DNA of 57,867 nt. It comes from SG8-41 sp035259205. Its GTDB lineage: Bacteria; Pseudomonadota; Gammaproteobacteria; Burkholderiales; SG8-41. The notes beneath the pieces were generated by a model that saw nothing but the letters and a program-made list of their open reading frames with translations, searched no databases and had not been told where the DNA came from. Position 1 is the first letter of the stretch, and every line of letters starts with the position of its first letter. The position numbers and the translations under genes were made by a program. Positions 25,938 to 34,341 of this stretch are shown one piece after another. The stretch covers positions 1-57,867 of the forward strand of contig DATFWO010000115.1 in assembly GCA_035259205.1 (NCBI GenBank), read 5' to 3'.

Positions 25938-26285
25938 ATGAATACTCTGACCATGGATAACCTATTTTCCGAGCTTCCCCCGAGCTCCGAAGCCGAAGCG
26001 TTTCTCGAGTTGCTGTCGAAGCCGGGATTCGAGATCCAGCGCATCGTTTCCTATGGCGACGCAAGCTCGCCGGGCTTCTGGTACGACCCGCCGAACGGCG
26101 AATGGATATTGCTACTACGCGGCGAGGCGAGGATACGGTTCGAGGATGAGGCGGAACCGCTCGCTATGAAACCCGGAGATTACGTCGATATCGCGCCTCA
26201 CCGGCGGCACCGGATCGACTGGACCGATCCCTCGGTGCCCACAGTGTGGCTGGCAGTGCACTACGGCCCTACCGTGGGAACGTAG
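25938..26285 (+). CDS. Cupin-domain protein
   Basis: A 115-residue single-domain cupin. The barrel is marked by WYDPPNGEWILLLRGEARIRFE (motif 1 region) and KPGDYVDIAPHRRHRIDW (motif 2). The motif 2 His is present, but motif 1 lacks the usual His pair, so metal binding is uncertain. Two starts are possible, ATG 25938 and ATG 25953. It stands alone, convergent with tRNA-Leu 33 bp downstream. Function unknown; small cupins of this form are often annotated only as cupin domain-containing. Confidence 0.75.
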   Translation: MNTLTMDNLFSELPPSSEAEAFLELLSKPGFEIQRIVSYGDASSPGFWYDPPNGEWILLLRGEARIRFEDEAEPLAMKPGDYVDIAPHRRHRIDWTDPSVPTVWLAVHYGPTVGT

Positions 26286-26318
26286 AAGCGAGCCCGGACC
26301 GCAGAACTCCGTCAATGC

Positions 26319-26407
26319 TGGTGCCCGGGGCGGGATTCGAACCCACATGCCCCTTGCGGAGCTACGGATTTTAAGTCCGATGCGTCTACCAATTTCGCCA
26401 CCCGGGC
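26319..26407 (-). tRNA. tRNA-Leu (TAA)
   Basis: Minus-strand class II tRNA of 89 bases with encoded CCA (complement at 26319-26321). Acceptor GCCCGGG pairs with CCCGGGC, the anticodon loop is CTTAAAA (anticodon TAA), a long variable arm (GCTCCGCAAGGGGC) is present, and the T loop is TTCGAAT. A possible -10 TATGAT lies on the minus strand at 26417-26422, with no clear -35. Confidence 0.96.
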
Positions 26408-26775
26408 GCCGGCGACATCATACCGCCGCTGGTCATCGCGCTCGGAAAGTAATCGCGGCCGGTCTCGCCAGCCCGGGGCATCCCCGCAGCACACCATCTA
26501 CCGTTGGCTGTGTGCCGTATAGCTTTTGAACTGACCATCGATTTCCTCACCTCAGCACAGAGTCGGGCGGTTCGCTAACATTGACGACAAATCGTCGGTC
26601 TCGGCGTCAATTTGGTAGGACTTGTGTCTACTAATAGATGTGGAGGGGGGTAGGTGACCCCACATTTCGTGGTACCACTGGATATGGCATCATTATTGCT
26701 GTCGATTGATGTGCTAAACCGGCTTCGGCCCGGTCTAAGGCGTCAGTCCCCTATGGGTTCGGTCGGGAGGGACCA
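26408..26775. other. 368-bp intergenic region rich in inverted repeats
   Basis: No gene recognised. Structure seen: nested inverted repeats ATTGACG/CGTCAAT (26580-26611) with GACGA/TCGTC inside, GGGGT-AGGTG-ACCCC (26647-26661), and a perfect palindrome GTGGTACCAC (26669-26678). The stretch from about 26520 to 26720 looks less GC-rich than its neighbours. It must hold the tRNA-Leu promoter (minus) and the promoter of the DUF1178 gene (plus), but the amount of structure exceeds that need. Confidence 0.5.
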
Positions 26776-27216
26776 GTGATCGTTTTCGATCTAGGCTGCG
26801 AGAACAACCATCGCTTCGAGGGCTGGTTCGCCTCGGGCGAGGATTTCGAGCAGCAGCTTGAGCGAAGGCTTATCACCTGCCCGGTGTGCAGCAACGCCAA
26901 CGTCGTGCGGTTGCCGCACGTTTCGCACCTCAAGAGCAGCCAGAGCCTGCGGCCGGCCGAAGCCGCTACCGAGGGCCACCAATACGCCAATGTCGGTAAG
27001 GAAACCCTGGTCAAGCTGGTCGAGCAGATCATGGAGCACACGGAGGACGTAGGCTCCGCATTTCCCGAAGAGGCCCGCAAGATCCACTATCGCGAACGTC
27101 CCGAGCGCAGGATCCGCGGCACTGCGTCCCGCGAAGAGGTCGAGGAACTCGTGGAGGAAGGGATCGAAGTCGTGGCGCTGCCGATCCCTCCCCATCGGAC
27201 CGGCAAGCCGCACTGA
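26776..27216 (+). CDS. DUF1178 family protein
   Basis: A 146-residue cytoplasmic protein matching DUF1178. It begins MIVFDLGCENNHRFEGWF and has CPVCSNANVVRLPH at about 36-49, a CxxC likely to bind metal. The middle and C-terminal parts contain YRERPERRIRGTASREEVEELVEEGI. The start is GTG 26776, where homology begins. The family is widespread in proteobacteria with no established function. It precedes uspA by 165 bp, and that gap includes an imperfect CCGAC/GTCGG hairpin. Confidence 0.88.
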   Translation: MIVFDLGCENNHRFEGWFASGEDFEQQLERRLITCPVCSNANVVRLPHVSHLKSSQSLRPAEAATEGHQYANVGKETLVKLVEQIMEHTEDVGSAFPEEARKIHYRERPERRIRGTASREEVEELVEEGIEVVALPIPPHRTGKPH

Positions 27217-27381
27217 ATCCGGAACTCCTCTGAGCGTCCGACACCGTTGGCCTGGCCGGCGTCGGTTACCCGCAGGTCTTGGCCACGCAGTATGATGTAG
27301 CCTGATGCACCCCGACCCGTTGTCCATCGGCCGAGCGTCGCGGCTCAAGCGGCCCTCGAAATCCACTTAGGAGGCGGAAGT

Positions 27382-27828
27382 ATGATCTTCAAGCATATTC
27401 TTTTGCCTACGGACGGTTCACCTCTTTCCGACAAGGGAGTCCAGCGTGGCATCGCGTTCGCGAAGCGCGTCAAGGCGCGCGTCACCGCGATGCACGTAGT
27501 GCCTGAGTTTCGGGCGCTGGCCGACGATACCCTGCTGCCGTCGAGCGCAGAACTGAGGGAGCGCTTCCGTGACGAGGCCCGCGCGCGTGGGCAACGCATC
27601 GTCGACAAGGCGGCGAAGAGGGCCAAGGCGGCCGGTGTGCGCTGCGCGACCATAGTGGCACCGGGGGGCCTTCCATACGAGCAGATCATTGCGGCCGCGC
27701 GCAAGCAAAAGTGCGATCTCATCGTAATGGCATCCCATGGCCGGCGCGGCCTCTCGAGCGTGCTGCTCGGGAGCGAAACCGCCAAGGTGCTGACCCATTC
27801 AAAAGTGCCGGTGCTGGTGGTGCGGTGA
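27382..27828 (+). CDS. Universal stress protein (UspA family)
   Basis: A 148-residue single-domain USP. It starts FKHILLPTDGSPLSDKG and has the ATP-binding motif G-x2-G-x9-G-S/T in HGRRGLSSVLLGSETAKVL (about 120-138), so it should be of the nucleotide-binding type. A consensus AGGAGG (27369-27374) lies seven bases before the ATG. The stop overlaps the start of the crotonase gene (ATGA), putting this stress protein at the head of an acyl-CoA degradation cluster. Confidence 0.9.
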   Translation: MIFKHILLPTDGSPLSDKGVQRGIAFAKRVKARVTAMHVVPEFRALADDTLLPSSAELRERFRDEARARGQRIVDKAAKRAKAAGVRCATIVAPGGLPYEQIIAAARKQKCDLIVMASHGRRGLSSVLLGSETAKVLTHSKVPVLVVR

Positions 27829-28643
27829 TGAACTATCCCACCGCACCGCTGCAGACCCTGACCGACAAGCTCGTCGCAAGGAAGGATGGCGCCATCGGCT
27901 GGATCGTCTTCAACAATCCGGCACGCCGCAACGCAACTTCGTACGAGATGTGGTTGTCCCTGCCCGCGGTGCTCGATGCGTACTGCAACGATCCGGAGGT
28001 GCGGCTCATCATCCTCAGGGGGGAAGGGGACAAGGCCTTCAGTGCCGGCGCGGACATCTCGCAGTTCAAGGAGAAGCGCACCGGGCCGGAAGCCGTCAAG
28101 GAATACAACGCCGCGGCGGACAACGCCGGAAAGGCCATGCGCGAATGCACGAAGCCGCTGCTCGCCATGATTCGCGGGTACTGCATCGGAGGCGGCGCAG
28201 GCATCGCCGTCAACTGCGACATCAGGATTGCAGCGGACGACGCGCGCTTTGCCGTTCCAGCCGCCAAGCTTGGCTTGGGCTATCGCTTTGAAGGTATCAA
28301 GCGCTTGTGCGACATCGTCGGGCCATCATTCGCGGCGGAAATTTTTTACACCGGGCGCCAATTCTCGGCTCAGGAAGCTCTTCAGATGGGATTGGTGAAT
28401 CGCGTGGTGCCGGCTGCCGAACTGGAAGACCGGATGCTGGAATATGCGAATGCCATCGCGGCGAATGCGCCGCTCACCATCGCTTCGGTCAAGCGCGCCC
28501 TGATCGAGAACTCCAAGGACCCTGCCCAGCGCGATCTGGAGCTGTGCCAGCGCATGGTCGAAGCATGCTACGAGAGCGAAGATTACAAGGAGGGCCAGGC
28601 CGCGTTCATGGAAAAGCGCAAGCCGCAGTTCAAGGGGACGTAG
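27828..28643 (+). CDS. Crotonase-family protein (enoyl-CoA hydratase-like, catalytic Glu missing)
   Basis: A 271-residue crotonase superfamily member. The oxyanion-hole segments are present (AFSAGADISQF and RGYCIGGGAG). Aligned by eye with rat mitochondrial enoyl-CoA hydratase, the catalytic Glu144 position (GGGCEL) is Gly here (GGGAGI), and Glu164 (QPEILLG) is Ala (VPAAKLG). Canonical hydration is therefore doubtful. Context suggests acyl-CoA chemistry beside 3-hydroxyacyl-CoA dehydrogenase, thiolase and glutaryl-CoA dehydrogenase. The start overlaps the uspA stop. A hydratase, isomerase or hydrolase role cannot be decided from sequence. Confidence 0.85.
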   Translation: MNYPTAPLQTLTDKLVARKDGAIGWIVFNNPARRNATSYEMWLSLPAVLDAYCNDPEVRLIILRGEGDKAFSAGADISQFKEKRTGPEAVKEYNAAADNAGKAMRECTKPLLAMIRGYCIGGGAGIAVNCDIRIAADDARFAVPAAKLGLGYRFEGIKRLCDIVGPSFAAEIFYTGRQFSAQEALQMGLVNRVVPAAELEDRMLEYANAIAANAPLTIASVKRALIENSKDPAQRDLELCQRMVEACYESEDYKEGQAAFMEKRKPQFKGT

Positions 28644-28676
28644 ATCGCCTGGCGGACCTCCGGGCGCGCATCCAAC

Positions 28677-28717
28677 GGAATGCCGGCGGCACTCTCGATG
28701 ACAGCCGCCGGCGTTCC
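28677..28717. other. 14-bp hairpin downstream of crotonase gene
   Basis: GGAATGCCGGCGGC (28677-28690) pairs with GCCGCCGGCGTTCC (28704-28717) with a single G-U. No T-tract follows, so it may be a weak terminator or processing signal in the 242-bp gap before the dehydrogenase gene. Confidence 0.5.
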
Positions 28718-28885
28718 CAGCTCACCTCCCGATTTGTAGGATCAAGCCGAAACACGCGATAATCAGGACGGCAGCAGCCTGAGCGATATGGCGCGACGGC
28801 AGGCGCGGCATGCCGCAGCGAACACCGCAACCGGGACCGACGTTCGAGCGTCACGGAGCGACTCACTTTACCAGAAAGGGCAAGC

Positions 28886-30415
28886 ATGGCATTCGACGCC
28901 AGCCGCAGCGATTTGACTGTCGGCGTGATCGGCACCGGCGCAATGGGCCGCGGTATCGTGCAAGTGTCCGCCGTCGGCGGCATGCGCGTCTTGATGACCG
29001 ACAGCCGGCCGGGCGCAGCGCAGGAGGCGCGTGATTTCATCGGCAAGATGCTGGACCGGGCTGCGGAAAAGGGCAGCATGCGCAAGGACGAGGCTGTCGC
29101 CGCGCTGGAGCGGATCATGATCGTCAACGGTCCGGCCGAATTGAAGTCGTGTCACGCCGTGATCGAGGCGATCGTTGAAAATCTTCAGGCCAAGCAGGAG
29201 CTCTTCGGCGAGCTCGAAACGATCGTGAGCCCCGACTGCATCCTTGCTTCCAATACGTCTTCGCTCTCCGTAACCAGCATCGCCTCGAAGCTGAAAACGC
29301 CCCAGCGCTTTGCCGGCTTCCATTTCTTCAACCCCGTTCCCTTGATGCGTCTCGTCGAGGTGATCGACGGCCTGCAGACCGAGGCGTGGGTCGCCGAAGC
29401 ATTGATGATGATCGGCCGGCGCATGTCGCGCGAACCGGTGCGACTGAAGGACGCGCCCGGGTTCCTCGTGAACCAGGTCGGCCGGGGTTTCAGCCTGGAA
29501 GGGTCTCACCTCGTGTCCGAGGGTGTCGCCACGTTCGCGGACGTGGATCGCGTCATGCGGGACGTCGGCGGCTTCCGCATGGGCCCGTTCGAGCTGATGG
29601 ACTTGACCGGCCTCGATGTCACCCAGCCGGCCTCCGAGCTCATCTACCATCAGTTCTTTCACGAGCCGCGCTACCGGCCGAATCTCATCATGCGCAGCCG
29701 CTACGAAGCGGGCGTGCTGGGACGCAAGAGCAAGAAAGGCTTTTACGAATACGACTCCGAAATGAAGCCGATCGTGGCGCCGGAGCCGGCGCCGCCCGCC
29801 GTCCGGCCGGAAAGCGTCTGGGTGAGCCCGGCCGATCCTCAGGGACATGCCGTGCTCGCTGCGCTGCTGAAAAAGCTCGGCGTGACGCCTAAAGGGGGCG
29901 CCAAGCCCGGCCCAAAGTCGCTCTGCCTGGTGACGCCGATCGGCGAGGATGCGACGACTTGTGCCGTGGAGCAGGGACTGGATCCGGCGCGCACCGTGGC
30001 GGTGGACACGCTTTTCCCGGTAGCCAAGCGCCGCACCATCATGGGTACCCCTCTCACCGATCCGGAATATCGCAATGCGGCGCACGGGCTGCTGGGCTCG
30101 GACGGCGTGCCGGTAACCGTGTGCCGTGACAGTCCCGGATTGATTGCGCAGAGAATCGTCTGCATGATCGTCAACATCGGGTGCTCGATCGCTCAAAGCC
30201 GCACCGCGCAGCCCGCCGATATCGACAAGGCCGTGACCCTGGGCCTGAACTATCCCAACGGGCCATTCAAGTTCGGCGACGTGCTCGGCGGGGAGCGCGT
30301 ATACAAGGTGCTCTCCACGATGTATCGTATTTACGGCGATCCGCGGTATCGGCCCAATATCTGGCTCACGCGGCGCGCCAGGTTGGGCGTATCACTGCTG
30401 ACTCCGGAACCGTGA
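28886..30415 (+). CDS. 3-hydroxyacyl-CoA dehydrogenase (PaaH type, two C-terminal domains)
   Basis: A 509-residue NAD-dependent dehydrogenase that oxidises 3-hydroxyacyl-CoA to 3-ketoacyl-CoA. The N-terminal Rossmann domain has GVIGTGAMGRGI (about 13-24). Catalytic-region motifs NTSSLSVT and FHFFNPVPLM (His) and DAPGFLVNQVGRG follow. Two 3HCDH C-terminal domains (about 195-290 and 410-500) match the long PaaH-like form rather than the short 3-hydroxybutyryl-CoA dehydrogenase. It lies 28 bp before the thiolase gene, a two-gene unit for the last steps of beta-oxidation-like degradation. Substrate preference is inferred. Confidence 0.9.
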   Translation: MAFDASRSDLTVGVIGTGAMGRGIVQVSAVGGMRVLMTDSRPGAAQEARDFIGKMLDRAAEKGSMRKDEAVAALERIMIVNGPAELKSCHAVIEAIVENLQAKQELFGELETIVSPDCILASNTSSLSVTSIASKLKTPQRFAGFHFFNPVPLMRLVEVIDGLQTEAWVAEALMMIGRRMSREPVRLKDAPGFLVNQVGRGFSLEGSHLVSEGVATFADVDRVMRDVGGFRMGPFELMDLTGLDVTQPASELIYHQFFHEPRYRPNLIMRSRYEAGVLGRKSKKGFYEYDSEMKPIVAPEPAPPAVRPESVWVSPADPQGHAVLAALLKKLGVTPKGGAKPGPKSLCLVTPIGEDATTCAVEQGLDPARTVAVDTLFPVAKRRTIMGTPLTDPEYRNAAHGLLGSDGVPVTVCRDSPGLIAQRIVCMIVNIGCSIAQSRTAQPADIDKAVTLGLNYPNGPFKFGDVLGGERVYKVLSTMYRIYGDPRYRPNIWLTRRARLGVSLLTPEP

Positions 30416-30443
30416 CCCAGGCACATATCGAAAGGATATCCCC

Positions 30444-31646
30444 ATGCTCGACGCATATATCTACGAGGGGCTGCGCACGCCTTTTGGCCGCCACGCTGGC
30501 GTGCTGGCGAAGGTGCGCCCCGACGATCTGTTGGCCGACGTGATCAAGGCAGTCATGAAGAAAACCCCGTTCAAGGCGGAGCAGATCGAGGACATCATTG
30601 TGGGCTGCGCCAACCAGGGGGGCGAAGACAGCCGCTGCGTGGCCCGGCACGCGGGTCTCGCCGCGAGCCTGCCCATCGAAACGCCGGGGACGGTGTTGCA
30701 GCGCAACTGCGCAAGCGGTCTCGGAGCGATGGTCTACGCAGCGCATGCGATCACGGCCGGCGAAGGCGATGTTTTTCTCGTGGGCGGCGTCGAGAGCATG
30801 AGCCGCTCGCCGCTGGTGATGAGCCGCTCGGAGTCCGCTTTCGGCCGCGACGTGAAACTCTACGACAGTACCATCGGGCCGCGCTTCTCGAATCCACGTC
30901 TCACCAAGCAGTTCGGTGACGACCAGATGCCGCAGACCGCGGACAATCTTGCGCGCGACTACGAGATCAAGCGGGAAGACGCGGACAAGTTCGCCCTGCG
31001 CTCGCAGCAACGCTACGCCGTCGCCAAAGGGGAAGGGTTCTTCTCCGGCGAGATCTCGCCCGTGGAAATGCCATCGACCCGCAAGGGGCCCGTGCCACCG
31101 GTCGCCGATGACGAGCATCCGCGTCCGAACACCGATATCGACACGCTGACCCGCATGAAGCCATTGTACGAGGGCGGCGTGACCACTGCCGGCAACGCTT
31201 CCGGCGTGAACGATGGCGCGGTTGCGATGATGGTCGCCAGCCGTGCTGCCGGCGAGAAGGCGGGAAGCAAGCCGATTGCCCGCGTCATTGCCAGCGCGTC
31301 CATGGGCGTGCCGCCGCGGATCATGGGCATAGGGCCGGTTGCAGCGTCGAAAAAAGCGCTTGCACGCGCCGGCCTCACGATCCAGGACATGGACGTCATC
31401 GAGATCAACGAGGCCTTTGCGGCCCAGGTGCTCGCCTGCCTGAAAGGGCTCGGCGTCGCTTTCGACGATAACCGCGTCAATTCCAACGGCGGCGCGATCG
31501 CGGTAGGACATCCACTGGGCGCTTCGGGAGCGCGGCTCGCGCTGACCGCGGCGCGGCAATTGCAGCGCAGCGGGGGGCGCTACGCGCTGGTCAGCCTGTG
31601 CATCGGCGGCGGGCAGGGCATGGCGGCGATTCTGGAGAAGGTCTAG
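30444..31646 (+). CDS. Acetyl-CoA acetyltransferase / 3-ketoacyl-CoA thiolase
   Basis: A 400-residue degradative thiolase. It has the nucleophile C89 (QRNCASGLGAM), the GHPLGASGARL histidine motif (about 352) and the C-terminal CIGGGQGMA cysteine (about 386). Overall sequence, with RTPFGRHAG at the start, resembles the PaaJ/PcaF and FadA groups. It cleaves 3-ketoacyl-CoA with CoA, here presumably acetoacetyl-CoA to two acetyl-CoA. It is followed by a strong intrinsic terminator, so it ends its transcription unit. Confidence 0.92.
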   Translation: MLDAYIYEGLRTPFGRHAGVLAKVRPDDLLADVIKAVMKKTPFKAEQIEDIIVGCANQGGEDSRCVARHAGLAASLPIETPGTVLQRNCASGLGAMVYAAHAITAGEGDVFLVGGVESMSRSPLVMSRSESAFGRDVKLYDSTIGPRFSNPRLTKQFGDDQMPQTADNLARDYEIKREDADKFALRSQQRYAVAKGEGFFSGEISPVEMPSTRKGPVPPVADDEHPRPNTDIDTLTRMKPLYEGGVTTAGNASGVNDGAVAMMVASRAAGEKAGSKPIARVIASASMGVPPRIMGIGPVAASKKALARAGLTIQDMDVIEINEAFAAQVLACLKGLGVAFDDNRVNSNGGAIAVGHPLGASGARLALTAARQLQRSGGRYALVSLCIGGGQGMAAILEKV

Positions 31647-31720
31647 CCGGAGCCGGCATCCATACGCAAGGGAACACGGGCGCAACGATCGGTGGGAAGG
31701 TTGCGCGATCAACGAGGCAG

Positions 31721-31754
31721 GCCGGTGCGTGATTTCGTGCCGGCTTGTTTTTTT
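31721..31754 (+). terminator. Intrinsic terminator after thiolase gene
   Basis: A 9-bp stem GCCGGTGCG (31721-31729) with CGTGCCGGC (31736-31744), including two G-U pairs, a 6-base loop TGATTT, then TTGTTTTTTT (31745-31754). It separates the thiolase unit from glutaryl-CoA dehydrogenase. Confidence 0.85.
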
Positions 31755-31804
31755 CCTGGCATCCGGGCACTTTCGCATCGATGGGCAGCGTTCGGGAGCG
31801 GCGC

Positions 31805-33004
31805 ATGCGCGATACCTCAGCGGTGACATTGATCGGCGGGAAGTTCGCCTGGGACGATCCCTTCCTGATCGAGGAGCAGCTCACCGCGGAGGAACGCATG
31901 ATGCGCGATACGGCGCGCGCCTACGCGCAGGAAAAGCTCATGCCCCGCATTACCGACTGGAACCGCAACGAGCACTTCGACACCGCGGTGATGCGCGAGC
32001 TCGGTGAGCTCGGTTTTCTCGGAGCCAACCTGGAGGGCTACGGATGCGCCGGCATCGGCTACGTCGCCTTCGGCCTCATCATGCGCGAGCTGGAGCGCGT
32101 CGATACCGCTTTCCGTTCGGCCTGCAGCGTCCAGAGCGCGCTCTCCATGACGCCCATTTACGCCTACGGCAGCGAGGACCAGCGGAGCAGATATCTACCG
32201 CGCATGGCCAAGGGAGAGCTGCTCGGATGCTTCGGCTTGACGGAGCCCGACCACGGATCGGATCCCGGCAGCATGAAATCGCGCGCAAAGAAGGCTTCGG
32301 GTGGGTACGTGCTGACCGGCACCAAGCTGTGGATCACGCACGCGCCGATCGCCGACATCATGGTGGTCTGGGCCAAGGATGACGGCGGGGTCGTGCGCGG
32401 CTTCATACTGGAGCGCGGAATGAAGGGGCTGTCTACGCGCAAGATCCAGGGCAAGTTCTCGGTACGCGCGTCGCCCACGGGCGAGCTCGCGATGGACCAG
32501 GTATTCGTGCCGGAGGAAAATCTGCTGCCGGGCGCCATGGGTCTGAAAGCGCCGTTCGGCTGCCTCAACAACGCGCGCTTCGGGATCTGTTGGGGAGCCC
32601 TCGGCAGCGCCGAATTCTGCTGGCATACGGCCCGCCAGTACACCCTCGACCGCAAGCAGTTCGGGCGTCCGCTGGCCGCCAACCAGCTGGTGCAAAAGAA
32701 GCTCGCCGATATGCAGACCGAGATCACTCTCGGGCTGCTCGCCTGCCTGCACCTCAGCCGCCTCCGCGAGCAGGGCAAAGCCACTCCGGAAATGGTTTCG
32801 CTGCTGAAGCGAAATTCGACCGGAAAATCCCTGGAGATCGCTCGCACCGCCCGGGACATGCTGGGTGGAAACGGCATTTCCGACGAGTTCCACGTCATAC
32901 GGCATCTTCTCAACCTGGAAACGGTCAACACGCTTGAAGGCACACATGACATACACGCGCTGCTGCTCGGGCGCGCGCAGACCGGAATCTCGGCGTTCAA
33001 TTGA
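31805..33004 (+). CDS. gcdH: Glutaryl-CoA dehydrogenase
   Basis: A 399-residue acyl-CoA dehydrogenase flavoprotein. The N-terminal FAWDDPFLIEEQLTAEER, the arginine of RELERVDTAFRS, the FAD-domain CFGLTEPDHGSDP, and the catalytic glutamate in NTLEGTHDIHALLLGRA all match glutaryl-CoA dehydrogenase, which oxidises and decarboxylates glutaryl-CoA to crotonyl-CoA. ATG 31805 is preceded by GGGAG at good spacing. ATG 31781 is an alternative, and upstream starts fall in a terminator T-tract. With the dehydrogenase and thiolase upstream it supplies most of a glutaryl-CoA to acetyl-CoA route used in lysine, tryptophan and aromatic catabolism. Confidence 0.92.
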   Translation: MRDTSAVTLIGGKFAWDDPFLIEEQLTAEERMMRDTARAYAQEKLMPRITDWNRNEHFDTAVMRELGELGFLGANLEGYGCAGIGYVAFGLIMRELERVDTAFRSACSVQSALSMTPIYAYGSEDQRSRYLPRMAKGELLGCFGLTEPDHGSDPGSMKSRAKKASGGYVLTGTKLWITHAPIADIMVVWAKDDGGVVRGFILERGMKGLSTRKIQGKFSVRASPTGELAMDQVFVPEENLLPGAMGLKAPFGCLNNARFGICWGALGSAEFCWHTARQYTLDRKQFGRPLAANQLVQKKLADMQTEITLGLLACLHLSRLREQGKATPEMVSLLKRNSTGKSLEIARTARDMLGGNGISDEFHVIRHLLNLETVNTLEGTHDIHALLLGRAQTGISAFN

Positions 33005-33162
33005 TCGGCCAGAATCTACCGTTCATCGACTGCCGCCGACGCTATGTGACTTATTGAACTGGCCCTGGCGCGCCGTGGCCCCTAATCTGCAGCGTGTGCA
33101 ACCCCGATTCAGGGAATTCCCCAGGAGAGGTGCTGACTAAGCCACTGACCTCAGCCCGCATC

Positions 33163-34341
33163 ATGGCGACAATATTGCTGGTCGACGATCACGACATGAG
33201 CCGCGGGGCAACCGCAGCGGAGCTCCGTCGTGGAGGCCATCGCGTGCTCGAGGCACACGGGCCGGACGTGGCCCTCGAATACTTGCGCGCGGCGCAGCCC
33301 GATCTGGTGCTGGCCGACGTCCTCATTGCAACCCTTGGAGGGTTTCCGTTCGCCGTGCCGTCCGCAGGGACCGTCCCTCCGCAAACTCGCTTCGTATTCT
33401 GCGCACCGGCGTTTCTGATGGCCGAGGCGCGCGCCCTCGCGAAGGCCCACGGCGTAGCGCACGTAATCGCCAAGCCGTTCGATCCGGCGGAGGTCCTGGA
33501 TCTCGTCTCGGCCGCGCTCGCCGAGCCCTTTCCAGCACTGCAGCGGGCGGATTTTCCCGACAAGATCTCGGTCGAGCGACAGCACGCGTCCATCATCGAA
33601 AAACTGCGCCAGCGCACGGCGAGGCTGGAGCAGCTCGCCACCCAGCTCGAGCAGCGGTTGACCGAAACCGGCACCCAGCTCGAAACCGCGCGCTCCGCCC
33701 TGCAGCAGGAGGTGTCGAAGCGTTTGTGGGCGGAGGACGAGCTGACCCGAGCCAATCAGAGCCTCCACGAGCAGGCGATGCGCGACGTGTTGACCGGGCT
33801 CTACAACCGGCGCTACCTGATGGAATCGTTCGAGCGCGAGCTGCGCCGGGCCCGCCGCGGGAAGGAACACCTCGGCGTCATGATCATCGACATCGATCAC
33901 TTCAAGAGCTTCAACGACACCTATGGGCACGCGGCGGGCGATGAGGTATTGCGCTCCGTGGCGAAATTCATGCTGACCTTAGTGCGGGGCGAGGACATAT
34001 TGTGCCGCTTCGGCGGAGAGGAGTTCGTTCTGGTACAAATGAAAGCCTCCGCAGAGGCGGTCCTGCAGCGGGCGGAAAAATTTCGCCAGGAAATCGGTAA
34101 CTACGAGATCATTCACGATGGCCGGCGCCTCGGCCCGGTCACGTTGTCGATTGGTATCTCGATGTTCCCGGATCACGGCGATCAAACTCAGACGCTGCTG
34201 GTCGCAGCCGACACCGCGCTCTATCGGGCGAAACATTCCGGTCGCAACCTCGTCGTCATGGAGCCGCTGCCGGAAGAAACGGAGCAGGGCGGGCCGGTAA
34301 CGGCCGAACCCTTCCGGACCGGTGAAGTGGAGCAGTGCTAG
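33163..34341 (+). CDS. REC-GGDEF response regulator (diguanylate cyclase)
   Basis: A 392-residue two-domain regulator. The receiver domain (about 3-120) has acidic D8-D9, phospho-acceptor D52 (LVLADV) and K104 (AKPFDP). A coiled-coil linker (about 140-200) leads to a GGDEF domain with active-site GGEEF (284-288). An inhibitory RxxD site, RGED (275-278), lies exactly five residues upstream, so c-di-GMP product inhibition is expected. No EAL domain is present. The start could be GTG 33130 (GGAGA just before) or ATG 33163 (MATILLVDDHD, chosen from homology). No partner histidine kinase is adjacent. Its TAG lies within the CTAG shared with the convergent gene. Confidence 0.9.
   Translation: MATILLVDDHDMSRGATAAELRRGGHRVLEAHGPDVALEYLRAAQPDLVLADVLIATLGGFPFAVPSAGTVPPQTRFVFCAPAFLMAEARALAKAHGVAHVIAKPFDPAEVLDLVSAALAEPFPALQRADFPDKISVERQHASIIEKLRQRTARLEQLATQLEQRLTETGTQLETARSALQQEVSKRLWAEDELTRANQSLHEQAMRDVLTGLYNRRYLMESFERELRRARRGKEHLGVMIIDIDHFKSFNDTYGHAAGDEVLRSVAKFMLTLVRGEDILCRFGGEEFVLVQMKASAEAVLQRAEKFRQEIGNYEIIHDGRRLGPVTLSIGISMFPDHGDQTQTLLVAADTALYRAKHSGRNLVVMEPLPEETEQGGPVTAEPFRTGEVEQC

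Noticed and set aside
25678..25960. Two short overlapping open frames ahead of the cupin gene.
   Set aside because: No ribosome binding site, low-complexity composition, and the downstream end runs into the cupin start; no conserved feature seen.
26319..26775. Integrated element at tRNA-Leu.
   Set aside because: No integrase, no duplicated tRNA 3' end, and no direct repeat of the tRNA end found in the flanks.
31745..31804. Upstream extension of glutaryl-CoA dehydrogenase.
   Set aside because: The extension begins at a TTG inside the T-tract of an intrinsic terminator; a good ribosome binding site precedes ATG 31805.
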